Assembly: GCF_000737515.1 (NCBI RefSeq)
Contig: NZ_CP006587.1
Location: forward strand, 3,157,001 to 3,221,000
DNA: 64,000 bases
DNA from: Hymenobacter sp. APR13
Lineage (GTDB): Bacteria; Bacteroidota; Bacteroidia; Cytophagales; Hymenobacteraceae
Reading direction: 5' to 3'
The notes below the pieces were generated by a model. It saw only the letters and a list, made by a program, of their open reading frames with translations. It did not search any database and was not told the origin of the DNA. The translations under genes were made by a program, and so were the position numbers. Of the stretch, positions 17,858-26,176 are shown one piece after another (within the stretch, counting starts at the first letter, position 1; every line of letters begins with the position of its first letter).

Positions 17858-19660
17858 ATGATTTCTCCTTCCCGATGGGCGGCTTGGGTTTGCACGGCGC
17901 TGCTGCTGGTGCTGGCTTGGTGGTATTATCCGGCCCCGCAGAGTGGCAATAAGTCGCCGGTGCTGAATTGGGATGCTTCCGGCTACTACCTATACCTGCC
18001 GGCCACCTTCATCTACCACGACCTGCGCGAGCTGAACTTTCGCGACGCCTACCTGCGCGACTACGCGCCCACGCCCGATTTCTACCAGGCTTACCGCGAC
18101 TCCGCCAGCGGCCATTTCGTGCTGAAATATCCGGCGGGCCTAGCTTTGCAGGAGCTGCCGTTTTTTCTGGCGGCCCACGCCGTGGCAGCCCCGCTCGGCT
18201 ACCTGCCCGACGGCTTTTCGGCGCCGTATCAGCTGGCCGTGAAGCTGGGCAGTCTGCTGGTGTCGGTGCTGGGGTTCTGGCTGATTCGGCGGGCGCTGCT
18301 GCCGCGGTTTGGCGAGTGGCCCACGGCGGGCGCGCTGCTGATTTTGCTGCTCGGTAGCAACTACCTCACCTACAGCGGCGCTGGCCACGCCGGCATGACG
18401 CATAGCTGGCTGCTGACCTGGTACGCCGCCTTGCTGCTGCTTACGCCCGCCTTCTACGCGCGGCCTGGCTGGGTGCGGGCCGCTGGTATCGGGGCCATTA
18501 TCGGGCTGATGACGCTCACGCGGCCTACGGCGCTGCTGGCCGTAGTGCTGCCGCTGCTCTGGGGCCTGACTTCGCTGGTGGCGCTACGGGAGCGGCTCAC
18601 GTTCTGGCGGCGGCACTGGCTTTTGCTGCTGGGGGCGGCGGTGGCCGGCGGCGCGCTGCTGAGTCTGCAGCCGCTGTACTGGCACTATGCCACCGGCCGC
18701 TGGATTGTGTACAGCTACCAGGAACAGGGCTTCAACTGGCTGAAACCGCACCTGTTCGAGGGCATCTTCAGCTTCCGGACGGGCTGGCTGCTGTATTCGC
18801 CGCTGCTGGTGGTGGCGCTGCTGGGCTTCGGGCCGCTGCGGCGGCAGCAGCCGGCGGCGTTCTGGCCGCTGCTGGTGTTCATGGTGCTGTTCACCTACGT
18901 CACGTTTGCCTGGAACGAGTGGCTGTACGGCGGCGGACTGGGTGCACGCGCCATGATTGACAGCTACGCCGTGCTGGCCTGGCCGCTGGCCGCCGCGCTG
19001 AGCTGGCTGCTGGCCCGGCCGCGCTGGGCAGTGGCTGCGGCGCCGCTGCTGCTGTTGGGCTGCGCCTACGGCTACTGGCTGACGCAGATGGCCATTCCCG
19101 GCGGCCAAGGCCTGCTGGCGGCCGGCGACATGAACCGCACCTACCTGCGCCGCATCCTGTTCCGCTACGAAGTGCCCCCAGAAACCCGCCTGCTGCTCGA
19201 CAGCAACTCCGAATTCACGGGCGAGGCCCGCAACACGCGTGTGCTCTGGCAGCAGGATTTCGAGCAGCCTGCGCCGGGCCTGTGCGGCACGCCGGCCCTG
19301 CAAGGCGCCTGCTCCCTGGCCCTCGACGCCCAGCACCCGCACAGCACCGAATGGACGGTGCCGGTCCAGCCCGGCCAGTTCACCTGGGTGCGCGCCTCCG
19401 CCCAGGCCCGCGCCGACCAGACCGAGTGGGACATGAACCGCATGACGCAATACGTGGTGCGCTTCCGCCGCGGCCAGGAGGTGGTGAAGGAGCGCACCGT
19501 GCGCCTGCAACGGGCCCTGGAAGGCGGCTGGCCCCGTGACCTGCACTTCGACATGCGCCCCCCGCAAGCCGATTTCGACAACGTCTCCATCACCTTCCTC
19601 TACTACGGCACCAGCGCCAACCTGCTCCTCGACAACGCCCGGCTGGAGGCTTTCGACTAA
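17858..19660 (+). CDS. Polytopic membrane protein, GT-C glycosyltransferase-like
   Basis: The ATG at 17858 starts directly on a membrane helix (MISPSRWAAWVCTALLLVLAWW). The longer in-frame extension upstream runs through a palindromic repeat and is not believed. The 600-residue product has about ten membrane spans in residues 5-450 and a soluble C-terminal domain of roughly 150 residues that looks beta-rich. An acidic loop after the first helix (NWDASGYYLYLPA) is where GT-C enzymes carry catalytic acid residues, so a lipid-linked-sugar transferase is plausible. There is no diagnostic signature and no partner gene. The stop codon lies inside a 30-bp inverted-repeat arm. Confidence 0.75.
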   Translation: MISPSRWAAWVCTALLLVLAWWYYPAPQSGNKSPVLNWDASGYYLYLPATFIYHDLRELNFRDAYLRDYAPTPDFYQAYRDSASGHFVLKYPAGLALQELPFFLAAHAVAAPLGYLPDGFSAPYQLAVKLGSLLVSVLGFWLIRRALLPRFGEWPTAGALLILLLGSNYLTYSGAGHAGMTHSWLLTWYAALLLLTPAFYARPGWVRAAGIGAIIGLMTLTRPTALLAVVLPLLWGLTSLVALRERLTFWRRHWLLLLGAAVAGGALLSLQPLYWHYATGRWIVYSYQEQGFNWLKPHLFEGIFSFRTGWLLYSPLLVVALLGFGPLRRQQPAAFWPLLVFMVLFTYVTFAWNEWLYGGGLGARAMIDSYAVLAWPLAAALSWLLARPRWAVAAAPLLLLGCAYGYWLTQMAIPGGQGLLAAGDMNRTYLRRILFRYEVPPETRLLLDSNSEFTGEARNTRVLWQQDFEQPAPGLCGTPALQGACSLALDAQHPHSTEWTVPVQPGQFTWVRASAQARADQTEWDMNRMTQYVVRFRRGQEVVKERTVRLQRALEGGWPRDLHFDMRPPQADFDNVSITFLYYGTSANLLLDNARLEAFD

Positions 19661-19794
19661 TCACGGATTTTTGCGGATTAAACGGATTAATCGGATTTCG
19701 TGGACGGCGTGCTGTGGTAGGGTTCTGCTACTTCTATAGGTGCTGACGACTATAAAATCCGACCAATCCGTTTAATCCGCAAAAATCCGTGATT
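19659..19794. repeat. Perfect 30-bp inverted repeat (AATCCG...CCGTGATT type)
   Basis: Arms 19659-19688 and 19765-19794 are exact reverse complements (ends AATCACGG / CCGTGATT, internal GCGGATTAAACGG). They lie between convergent genes, and each arm supplies part of the neighbouring stop codon: TAA at 19658-19660 on plus, and TAA at 19795-19793 on minus. I recognise this as a sequence type that recurs across unrelated bacterial genomes. It may end transcription from both sides. Confidence 0.85.
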
Positions 19795-21148
19795 ATATCA
19801 GCCCCCGAGCCTTGAATTCCAGGTATTTGTTGATGGTGTTCACCGTCAGGTTTTGTGGGGCCGTGAGCAGGGCGTGGATGCCGTAGCGGTTCAGCTCGCG
19901 CACAATCTGGCGCTTTTCCTGCGCGAATTTATCGGCAATGGTTTGGTTGTAGACGTCCTGCGGGGTGGCGGCGGGGGCGTCCAGAAACTCGCGCAGCTCG
20001 GTGTTTTCAAAGAACACCACCAGCAGCAGGTGGTCTTTGGCGAGGCGGCGCAGGTAAGGCAGCTGGCGCTGCATGCCGCTCAGCGTCTCGAAGTTAGTGA
20101 ACAGAATCAGCAGGCTGCGCTGTCGGACGTTGTTCCTGACGCTGATGTACAGCCGCTCGTAGTCGGTTTCAAGGTACTTGGTGCGCTGGCGGTAGAGCAC
20201 TTCCAGCAGCTTGCGCATATGGCCGCCACGCCGGTCGGCGGGCAGCACCGCGCCGGGCTGGTGCGAGAAGGTAATCAGGCCGGCCTTGTCGTGCTTGAGG
20301 ATGGCAATGTTGCTGACGACCAGGGTAGCGTTGATGGCGTAATCCAGCAAACTCAGGCCCTCAAACGGCATACGCATCACGCGGCCCTTATCAATCAGGC
20401 AGTACACCTGCTGGGCGCGCTCGTCCTGAAAGTGGTTGACCACCAGCGAGTCGGCGGTGTGGCCGGTGGTGGTGCGACGGGCGGTGGCTTTCCAGTTGAT
20501 GGAGCGCGGGTCGTCGCCGGGCACGTAGGGCCGGATCTGCTCGAACTCCATGCTGTGCCCGACCCGCCGGATGCGCTTCACGCCCACTTCCGTCAGGCGG
20601 TTGCTGATGGCCAGCAGCTCGTACTGCCGCATCTGCAGAAACGACGGATACACCGGCACCACCCGTTTCTCATCAAACTGAAAGCGCCGCCGCACCAGCC
20701 CCAATGGCGAGGCCACGTACACGTTCAAGGCCCCAAACTCGTACTCGCCGCGCTTCACCGGCCGCAGCTGATACCGGATTACCTGCGTCTCGCCCGGCCG
20801 GATAGCAGCCCGAAACAGCACGTCGCGGCGCTGAAACTGGTGCGGAATCTCGTCGATGGTTTCGGTGCTGACCGGGAAGCGGTAGTGGTTTTCGAGGTAG
20901 AGGCTGATGTCGTTGTCGGAGCCGTTGGCCAGCTTGTCGCCCAGCACGCGCCGCCCGAACAGGTGGCCGGCGCCGCCTTTGGCCGGGGCGTAAAGCAGCA
21001 GAACATCCAGCGCCAGCAGCACCAACAGCAAGCCCAGCGCCAGCTGCACCGGTGCCAGCCAGCCCGGCAGAAAAAACGCCACCACCAGCCCCAGGATAAG
21101 AGCGGCAAGTAGCAGAAAGAAGCGGCGGGTGAGAAAGAAGGATTTCAT
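19793..21148 (-). CDS. DUF58 membrane protein of the MoxR operon
   Basis: The product is 451 residues. Two N-terminal membrane helices (about 8-28 and 32-52) are followed by a beta-rich region and the DUF58 signature near residues 200-225 (EFEQIRPYVPGDDPRSINWK). The C-terminal part is von Willebrand A-like (CLIDKGRVM, LLILFTNFETLSG). DUF58 proteins are almost always next to MoxR AAA+ ATPases and are thought to be their clients or membrane partners. Here the moxR gene is upstream on the same strand, but a GIY-YIG cassette of about 490 bp separates them. The ATG at 21148 is clear, with the repeat arm of the cassette beginning five bases upstream. Confidence 0.9.
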   Translation of the reverse strand: MKSFFLTRRFFLLLAALILGLVVAFFLPGWLAPVQLALGLLLVLLALDVLLLYAPAKGGAGHLFGRRVLGDKLANGSDNDISLYLENHYRFPVSTETIDEIPHQFQRRDVLFRAAIRPGETQVIRYQLRPVKRGEYEFGALNVYVASPLGLVRRRFQFDEKRVVPVYPSFLQMRQYELLAISNRLTEVGVKRIRRVGHSMEFEQIRPYVPGDDPRSINWKATARRTTTGHTADSLVVNHFQDERAQQVYCLIDKGRVMRMPFEGLSLLDYAINATLVVSNIAILKHDKAGLITFSHQPGAVLPADRRGGHMRKLLEVLYRQRTKYLETDYERLYISVRNNVRQRSLLILFTNFETLSGMQRQLPYLRRLAKDHLLLVVFFENTELREFLDAPAATPQDVYNQTIADKFAQEKRQIVRELNRYGIHALLTAPQNLTVNTINKYLEFKARGLI

Positions 21149-21152
21149 GGAT

Positions 21153-21195
21153 TGTCATTGCGAGCGGAGCGAAGCAATCCTTCCTCTCTAAGCTC
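21153..21195. repeat. Left terminal inverted repeat of the GIY-YIG cassette
   Basis: It begins TGTCATTGCGAGCGGAGCGA and continues GAAGCAATCC, then CTTCCTCTCTAAGCTC. It is the imperfect reverse complement of 21591-21636. The CATTGCGAG...GAAGCAATCC core belongs to a repeat type seen widely in bacterial genomes (recall, not searched). It lies five bases from the DUF58 start codon. Confidence 0.8.
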
Positions 21196-21239
21196 AAAAC
21201 GCCCCTTCAAGACAAGCTCTCCGGATGAAGGTGTACTAC

Positions 21240-21530
21240 TCAAATCGTGTCAAATAAGTCCAGCCAGCCAGAATTATTCATTTCAATCAAGGCTATTTTC
21301 TTCGCCCGTGAACCGCCCTTCAATCGTTTCTCGCGCGCAATAGCGGCTTTCACATCCTGATAATGCTCGAAATAGACCAGCTTATTCAGGTTGTATTTCT
21401 GCGTGAAGCCGGGCTGCTTGCCTTCTTTGTGCTCAGAAACGCGCCGGCGTAAATCGTTGGTGACGCCGATGTAGAGCGTAGTATGATTGGCGTTGGTGAG
21501 GATGTAGACGTGATAATTATGCTCACGCAT
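21240..21530 (-). CDS. Small GIY-YIG nuclease-domain protein
   Basis: The product is 96 residues and consists only of the GIY-YIG fold. Seen: VYILTN (residues 8-13), YIG at 20-22, the Arg-rich NDLRRRVSEH (catalytic Arg expected around 28-30), the expected catalytic Glu67 in IAREKRLKGGSRAKKI, and a C-terminal SGWLDLF. It belongs to the stand-alone UPF0213/YhbQ-like group. Such genes are often multicopy in Bacteroidota (general knowledge). It is flanked on both sides by inverted copies of one palindromic repeat and interrupts the moxR-DUF58 pair in the same orientation. That suggests a mobile or formerly mobile unit in which the nuclease nicks or cleaves DNA (inference). Confidence 0.93.
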   Translation of the reverse strand: MREHNYHVYILTNANHTTLYIGVTNDLRRRVSEHKEGKQPGFTQKYNLNKLVYFEHYQDVKAAIAREKRLKGGSRAKKIALIEMNNSGWLDLFDTI

Positions 21531-21590
21531 AGCGAACAGCGGTTAACCAGTAAGCTGGCGACGGAGACCTTTGCGCTTAGGATGGCTTAG

Positions 21591-21660
21591 AGCTCAGAGA
21601 GGAAGGATTGCTTCGTCGTGCCTCCTCGCAATGACAACTAGGATACTTCTCGCAATGACA
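21591..21660. repeat. Right terminal inverted repeat plus partial third copy
   Basis: 21591-21636 mirrors the left arm: GAGCTCAGAGAGGAAGGATT, then GCTTCG and CTCGCAATGACAA, with a few mismatches and short indels. A further partial copy, CTTCTCGCAATGACA, follows at 21646-21660 and abuts the moxR stop codon. Looser similarity may extend each arm inward by about 30 bases. Confidence 0.75.
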
Positions 21661-21661
21661 G

Positions 21662-22729
21662 CTACCGCGGAACCTCAATCTGCTGCAGAATCTGCTTCAC
21701 GATGTCGTCGGGGGTGCTGCCTTCCATTTCGCGCTCGGGCGTGAGCTGGATGCGGTGGCGCAGTACTGGGGCGGCCAGATACTGCACGTCTTCGGGCGTT
21801 ACGAAGTCGCGGCCGCGGAGGGCGGCCAGTGCCTTGGCACCGTTGAGCAGGGCCAGCGAGGCGCGGGGGGATGCGCCGAGGTAGAGGCCTTTGTGGGCGC
21901 GGGTCTGGCCTACCACCCGGGCAATGTACTCCAGCAGCTTGGGCTCGACGTGCTGGCGGCGCACCTGCTCGCGCAGGCTACGCAGGTCGTCGGCGCTGAG
22001 CACGGCCTGCACCGCTTCCAGCGGCGTGCCGCCAAAACCGGCGTGGTGGCCCTGCAGAATGGCAATTTCCTCTTCCATGGTGGGGTAGCCCACATGCAGC
22101 TTGAACAGGAACCGGTCGAGCTGGGCTTCGGGCAGGCGGTAGGTGCCTTCCTGCTCGATGGGGTTTTGGGTGGCCAGCACCACGAACGGCTCCGGCACGG
22201 CGTAGCGGGTGCCGTCCTGGGTCACCTGGCGCTCCTCCATCACCTCAAACAGCGCCGACTGCGTTTTGGCCGGCGCCCGGTTAATCTCGTCAATCAGCAC
22301 GATGCTGGCGAAGATGGGACCGGGCCGGAACTCAAACTCGGCCTTGTTAGGGCGGAAAATGGAGGTGCCTAGCACGTCGGAGGGCATGAGGTCGGGCGTG
22401 AACTGCAGGCGGCTGAAGGGCACGTCGAGGGTGCGGGCCAGCAGCTTGGCGGTGAGGGTCTTGGCCACGCCAGGCACGCCTTCCAGCAGAATGTGCCCGT
22501 CGGCGAGGATGGCGGTCAGCAGCAGCTCGGCCAAGGGCTGCTGCCCTACAATCACCTTGCTGAGCTGCTGCCGGATGGCTTCGGCATGGCGGCTGAGGGC
22601 GCTCAGGTCGGTGCGGGCGGCGAAGGGGGCGGCGGTGTCCGGTGCGGCGGCAGCTTCGGCAGTCGGCTCCGGGGCGGGCTGGGCGTGGGGCTGGGGGAAT
22701 TCGTTTTCAGGCGTCAGATTATTTTCCAT
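21662..22729 (-). CDS. MoxR-family AAA+ ATPase
   Basis: From the ATG at 22729 (a TTG four codons upstream is also open) the product is 355 residues. A Pro/Ala-rich N-terminal tail of about 45 residues precedes the AAA+ core. Walker A GVPGVAKT is near residues 84-91, Walker B IVLIDEINRA near 141-150, and the sensor-1 stretch is VVLATQNPIEQEGTYRLPEAQ. MoxR ATPases act as chaperones or remodellers for partner proteins, often with vWA/DUF58 proteins. Upstream on the strand is the DUF4350 gene after a 166-bp AT-rich gap; downstream is the GIY-YIG cassette, then DUF58. Confidence 0.93.
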   Translation of the reverse strand: MENNLTPENEFPQPHAQPAPEPTAEAAAAPDTAAPFAARTDLSALSRHAEAIRQQLSKVIVGQQPLAELLLTAILADGHILLEGVPGVAKTLTAKLLARTLDVPFSRLQFTPDLMPSDVLGTSIFRPNKAEFEFRPGPIFASIVLIDEINRAPAKTQSALFEVMEERQVTQDGTRYAVPEPFVVLATQNPIEQEGTYRLPEAQLDRFLFKLHVGYPTMEEEIAILQGHHAGFGGTPLEAVQAVLSADDLRSLREQVRRQHVEPKLLEYIARVVGQTRAHKGLYLGASPRASLALLNGAKALAALRGRDFVTPEDVQYLAAPVLRHRIQLTPEREMEGSTPDDIVKQILQQIEVPR

Positions 22730-22741
22730 CTTGGCAGTCAA

Positions 22742-22895
22742 AAGCAGGAAGAAGCGAATTGGGAGAAAGAGGTGTAGCGGGATAATGTCATAGAGGTTAT
22801 TCTATGTGTAGAGAAAATGCGTGTTTAGTGCGTTATATCAGGTATATTGTAATAGTTATAAAAGGAAAAATTCAACTATAACCCATAGTGCAATT
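22742..22895. other. AT-rich spacer inside the MoxR operon
   Basis: This gap between the DUF4350 stop and the moxR start is far richer in A and T than either gene, while the other junctions upstream in the operon are 14-50 bp. It may carry a separate promoter for moxR. I find no exact TAnnTTTG box and no long hairpin, only short CATAG/CTATG symmetry near 22790-22806. Confidence 0.4.
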
Positions 22896-24311
22896 TTAAG
22901 CGGCGGCTTTCCTGAACTCGTTGAGGGCCTTATTGAGAGCCAGCAACTCCGCATCGGAAACGCGCGGGGCGGTGAGCAGGAAATTGATGCGGCGCACCAG
23001 CGCGTCGACTTCGGCGCGGGCAATACCGGTTTTCTGGGCCAGCCTCTCGCGGGCGGCTTCGTCGTTGAGGTCGAGGCCGGGCTCGTGGAAACGGGTGCGC
23101 AGATGCTCCAGAAACAGCTGAATCTTTTTCTCGGCAATGGGCGCGTGGCTGTTGCCCTGGCGGTAGAGGCTGGCCACGGTGCGCGTAAACAGCAGCGTGG
23201 TGTTGGGTAGCGGCCGCAGAATCGGGATGATGCGCTGCCGCCGCCGGGCTTCCACGCCCACAAACAGCAAGGCGCCCAGCAAACTCAGGTACAGCGCCCA
23301 GCGCAGGGCATCGTGGGCCAGCAGCACCCGCAGCAACGACTGTTCCTCCAGCCGGCCCTGCTTCTGGTACTCGTCCCACCACACCGGCCGGCCCGTGGGC
23401 AGGTACGACAGCGCCGCAAACGCAAAGTTGCTGGTGGCCGGCTGCAGCACAAAGTAGTTGGTGAAGGCCAGCGGCACGGTGCACAGGTAGAGGTGGCCCC
23501 GGCCGTGCGGCACGCGCACCAGCACGGCCCGCCCGGCGGTGTCGGCCGCGAGTTGGGTGGCGCGCATGGTGCTATCGGGCAGCAGGCGGTAGGAGGCGCC
23601 CAGGGCTGGCAGCCGGAAGTAGGGGCGGCGGGTCTGGCGGGCCAGCCCGGCGTTGCTGAGCTGCAGCTGCACAGAATCGTTGAGCAGTTCCTCTGTTGAG
23701 GCCTTCTTCAGGCGCGGCCGCTGCACGAAGGGCGCCGTGCGAAAGCCCAGCGTGTCGGCAAACTGCCGGTCGAACTGCTCGGCGGCAATGAACACATCGT
23801 TGCCGCGGGCCACGTGACGCAGCAGGGAGCGGCAGTCGGAGCTGCTGAGCGTGAATTCATCGTCCACGAACACGTAGGTGGCTTTGGGAAAGCCGGATTC
23901 CGCGAGGCCCGCCATGTAGTCGGCGTCGCCGGTTTCCACGGTTTCGGTGGCGCTGCGCTCGGGCGTGGCGGCGGTGCTGGCGGTAGCGTCTTCGGAGGAA
24001 ATGGTATCGGCTGCGCTGAAGGATTCGGTGGAGTCGGCTGCTTCGGCCGTGGTGTCCTCGGCGGCTGCGGTGGGTTCGTCTTCGCCCTCAATCTGGTTGT
24101 AGATGGGCACGCGCACGGCTTTCACCTCGCGCTTGGCCACGCCCATCACCTCGGGCAGCACGTCGTAGAGCACGTAGGTGCCGTACGGAATCTTGTCTTT
24201 GTTCTGGAAGGTGGGCGTCCAGTCGAGCGGCTTGGGGCGGTAGTATTCCACGGCCACGTAGGCCCCGAAGAGCAGCGCCAACCCCAGCAGATACCAGCGG
24301 AAAGTGGTCAT
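22896..24311 (-). CDS. DUF4350 domain membrane protein
   Basis: The ATG at 24311 opens on a membrane helix (MTTFRWYLLGLALLFGAYVAVEYY); the frame extends upstream only by overlapping the DUF4129 gene. The product is 471 residues. It has one N-terminal helix, an acidic Ala/Glu/Thr-rich insert around residues 65-125, a DUF4350-type domain (TYVFVDDEFTLSSSDCRSLLRHV, then GNDVFIAAEQF), and a second helix near 350-370 followed by a charged cytoplasmic tail. DUF4350 proteins occur with MoxR/DUF58 and DUF4129 genes in several phyla; their biochemical role is not known. The start is 14 bases from the DUF4129 stop, consistent with co-transcription. Confidence 0.85.
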   Translation of the reverse strand: MTTFRWYLLGLALLFGAYVAVEYYRPKPLDWTPTFQNKDKIPYGTYVLYDVLPEVMGVAKREVKAVRVPIYNQIEGEDEPTAAAEDTTAEAADSTESFSAADTISSEDATASTAATPERSATETVETGDADYMAGLAESGFPKATYVFVDDEFTLSSSDCRSLLRHVARGNDVFIAAEQFDRQFADTLGFRTAPFVQRPRLKKASTEELLNDSVQLQLSNAGLARQTRRPYFRLPALGASYRLLPDSTMRATQLAADTAGRAVLVRVPHGRGHLYLCTVPLAFTNYFVLQPATSNFAFAALSYLPTGRPVWWDEYQKQGRLEEQSLLRVLLAHDALRWALYLSLLGALLFVGVEARRRQRIIPILRPLPNTTLLFTRTVASLYRQGNSHAPIAEKKIQLFLEHLRTRFHEPGLDLNDEAARERLAQKTGIARAEVDALVRRINFLLTAPRVSDAELLALNKALNEFRKAAA

Positions 24312-24325
24312 GGGTGAGGGGGAAA

Positions 24326-25120
24326 TCAGGCGGCGCGGCGGCCGGTGGAAAGGAGTTGCTGGAAGGCCAGCCGCGTAGCGCGGGCCTGGGCGTAGTGGCC
24401 GGGCGTGAGGTCGTCCTGCTCGCCGTACCACACGTAGTCGAACTGCCGGGTCAGCTCCCGGAAGGCGTCGGGCAGCGGGCCCGGGGGCAGCTCGAACAGG
24501 TAGTCGTGGTTGGTTTTGTCGGGCTGCCACCGGATCAGGCCCTGGTCGGTGAGCTGCTTAAGCACCTGCAGGTAGCCCAGGCGCACGGCCAGGCGGTAGT
24601 TGCCGGCTGTTTCGGCGGCCGTTATCAACTCGTCAAACTGCAGACCGTGGATGTCCTCGCTCTCCACATCGTAGGGCAGGGCCGCGGCGCGCGGGGCCCG
24701 GCCAAAGGCGCGGGTGAAATCAATCTGCAGCAGCTTGAGCACCACGAATACCAGCGCCACCACCAGCCCGGCGTAGATGCCGTATTTCCAGACCACCTGC
24801 CCGGAGCGGGTATCCAGGAGCTCGGCCAGCCAACGCCAAAACCGCACCCAGAATAAATCCCAGGCGCTTTGCTCGCTTTTCACCTCCACGTACTGAAACT
24901 CGCGCTGCTTGCGGAAGTCGCGTAGCCGGGCCGGGACCGGCTGGCGCAACGTGGGGGCGCCTGTTCGGTCGGTCGGGAGTTGAAGGGTGGCCGCCTCGTT
25001 GCGCACCGGCGTGCGGGCCACAACGGGCCCGCCGGCCCAAAGCAGCACCAGCGCCAAAGCCAGCAGCCACCGGCGGCAGCGGCCTGTTATCAGCAAGGAA
25101 AAGGGGTTGGCAGCAACCAC
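24326..25120 (-). CDS. DUF4129 domain membrane protein
   Basis: The product is 264 residues from a GTG start. A signal or anchor helix lies near residues 18-36 and a second helix near 113-131. The C-terminal DUF4129 domain follows (EDIHGLQFDELITAAETA, then YRLAVRLGYLQVLKQL and WYGE). DUF4129 domains are also found at the C-terminus of transglutaminase-like membrane proteins, but no transglutaminase domain is present here. It is part of the minus-strand operon running from the SpoIIM-like gene to DUF58; no specific reaction can be assigned. Confidence 0.82.
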   Translation of the reverse strand: MVAANPFSLLITGRCRRWLLALALVLLWAGGPVVARTPVRNEAATLQLPTDRTGAPTLRQPVPARLRDFRKQREFQYVEVKSEQSAWDLFWVRFWRWLAELLDTRSGQVVWKYGIYAGLVVALVFVVLKLLQIDFTRAFGRAPRAAALPYDVESEDIHGLQFDELITAAETAGNYRLAVRLGYLQVLKQLTDQGLIRWQPDKTNHDYLFELPPGPLPDAFRELTRQFDYVWYGEQDDLTPGHYAQARATRLAFQQLLSTGRRAA

Positions 25121-25160
25121 GAACAGGACAGAAAAGCGGGGTAGATATTGAGTAGCGGGC

Positions 25161-26144
25161 CTAGTACTCGCCTTCGTCGTCGGGGCGGTGGGCGTGGCTG
25201 TAGGCCACCGGGGCCGGGCCGGTGCCCAGGCTATCTACCAGGTTGCGCAGGCCTACTCCTTCCTTGCGCTCCACCAGGTTGAAATACTGAAACGCCAACG
25301 CCAGCAGCAGCACCGGATACGTGAGCATGGCGCCCGCCACGTACAGGCACTGCGCGGCCATGCCCACCACATCGGAGCCCAGCACGGGCACCTTCAGCAT
25401 TTTGCCGAACATCACGGCGTACTGCGGCAGCGCAAACAGAATCGTGAGCATACCCTGAATCATCCCGGCCACGACAACCAGCCCCAGCGTCGACCACCAC
25501 TTGCCACGGGCCAGCACGAAGCAGCGCCGCAAGGCCGCCAGCACGCCGCCTTCTTCCAGCAGCAACACCGGGAAATACAGCATCAGTGGCACGCCCACGT
25601 ACATCAGGGCCGGAAACAGCACCAGCATCAGCACAAACGACATTTTTTGCAGCACCGCTATCAGCCCCACAAACACGCCGACAAATGCCAGATACAGCCC
25701 CATGAACAAAGCAAACGACAGCAGAATCCGGCCAATACGCTGCTTCATCAGATGCCAGACCTGCGCGGGCGTCGGCGGCGCCTGTGGCTCGGTGGTGAGC
25801 AGCAGGCGCACGTAGCTGTACACGGTGCTCATCACGGCCACAAACGAGAGCATGCTGCCGATCATCACCAGGCCCATGCCGGAAAAGTAGGAGGCTCCGA
25901 ACATGTCGGACGGGTCGCGCATAGCTTGCGGGTTGGACTGCATCTTGCCCATCAGGTTGAACATGTTGTTCATAACCAGGCCCAGCCCGATGCCCATCAC
26001 CAGCGACACCGGCAGTACGAAGTAGAGCAGGCACTTGCCCAGCGGCCGCCAGTGAGCTCCCAGAAACTCAAACGTGGCCCCGATTTTGGCCCCAAAATCC
26101 CGCTCCTGGCGGAAATCGGCTTCGCGGGTAAATTTTGCTTGCAT
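25161..26144 (-). CDS. Polytopic membrane protein of the MoxR operon, unknown function
   Basis: The ATG at 26144 gives 327 residues; an upstream extension would overlap the SpoIIM-like gene and is rejected. A soluble N-terminus of about 30 residues (MQAKFTREADFRQERDFGAK) is followed by about six membrane helices, including VSLVMGIGLGLVM, FALFMGLYLAFVGVFVGLIA and LGLVVVAGMIQGMLTIL. A Met-rich loop lies around residues 65-90. No catalytic motif is recognised. Its fixed place between the SpoIIM-like and DUF4129 genes makes it a likely subunit of the same membrane assembly (inference). Confidence 0.75.
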   Translation of the reverse strand: MQAKFTREADFRQERDFGAKIGATFEFLGAHWRPLGKCLLYFVLPVSLVMGIGLGLVMNNMFNLMGKMQSNPQAMRDPSDMFGASYFSGMGLVMIGSMLSFVAVMSTVYSYVRLLLTTEPQAPPTPAQVWHLMKQRIGRILLSFALFMGLYLAFVGVFVGLIAVLQKMSFVLMLVLFPALMYVGVPLMLYFPVLLLEEGGVLAALRRCFVLARGKWWSTLGLVVVAGMIQGMLTILFALPQYAVMFGKMLKVPVLGSDVVGMAAQCLYVAGAMLTYPVLLLALAFQYFNLVERKEGVGLRNLVDSLGTGPAPVAYSHAHRPDDEGEY

Positions 26145-26176
26145 ACTGTAGTAGTTAATAACGAAGGGAAGGAAAG

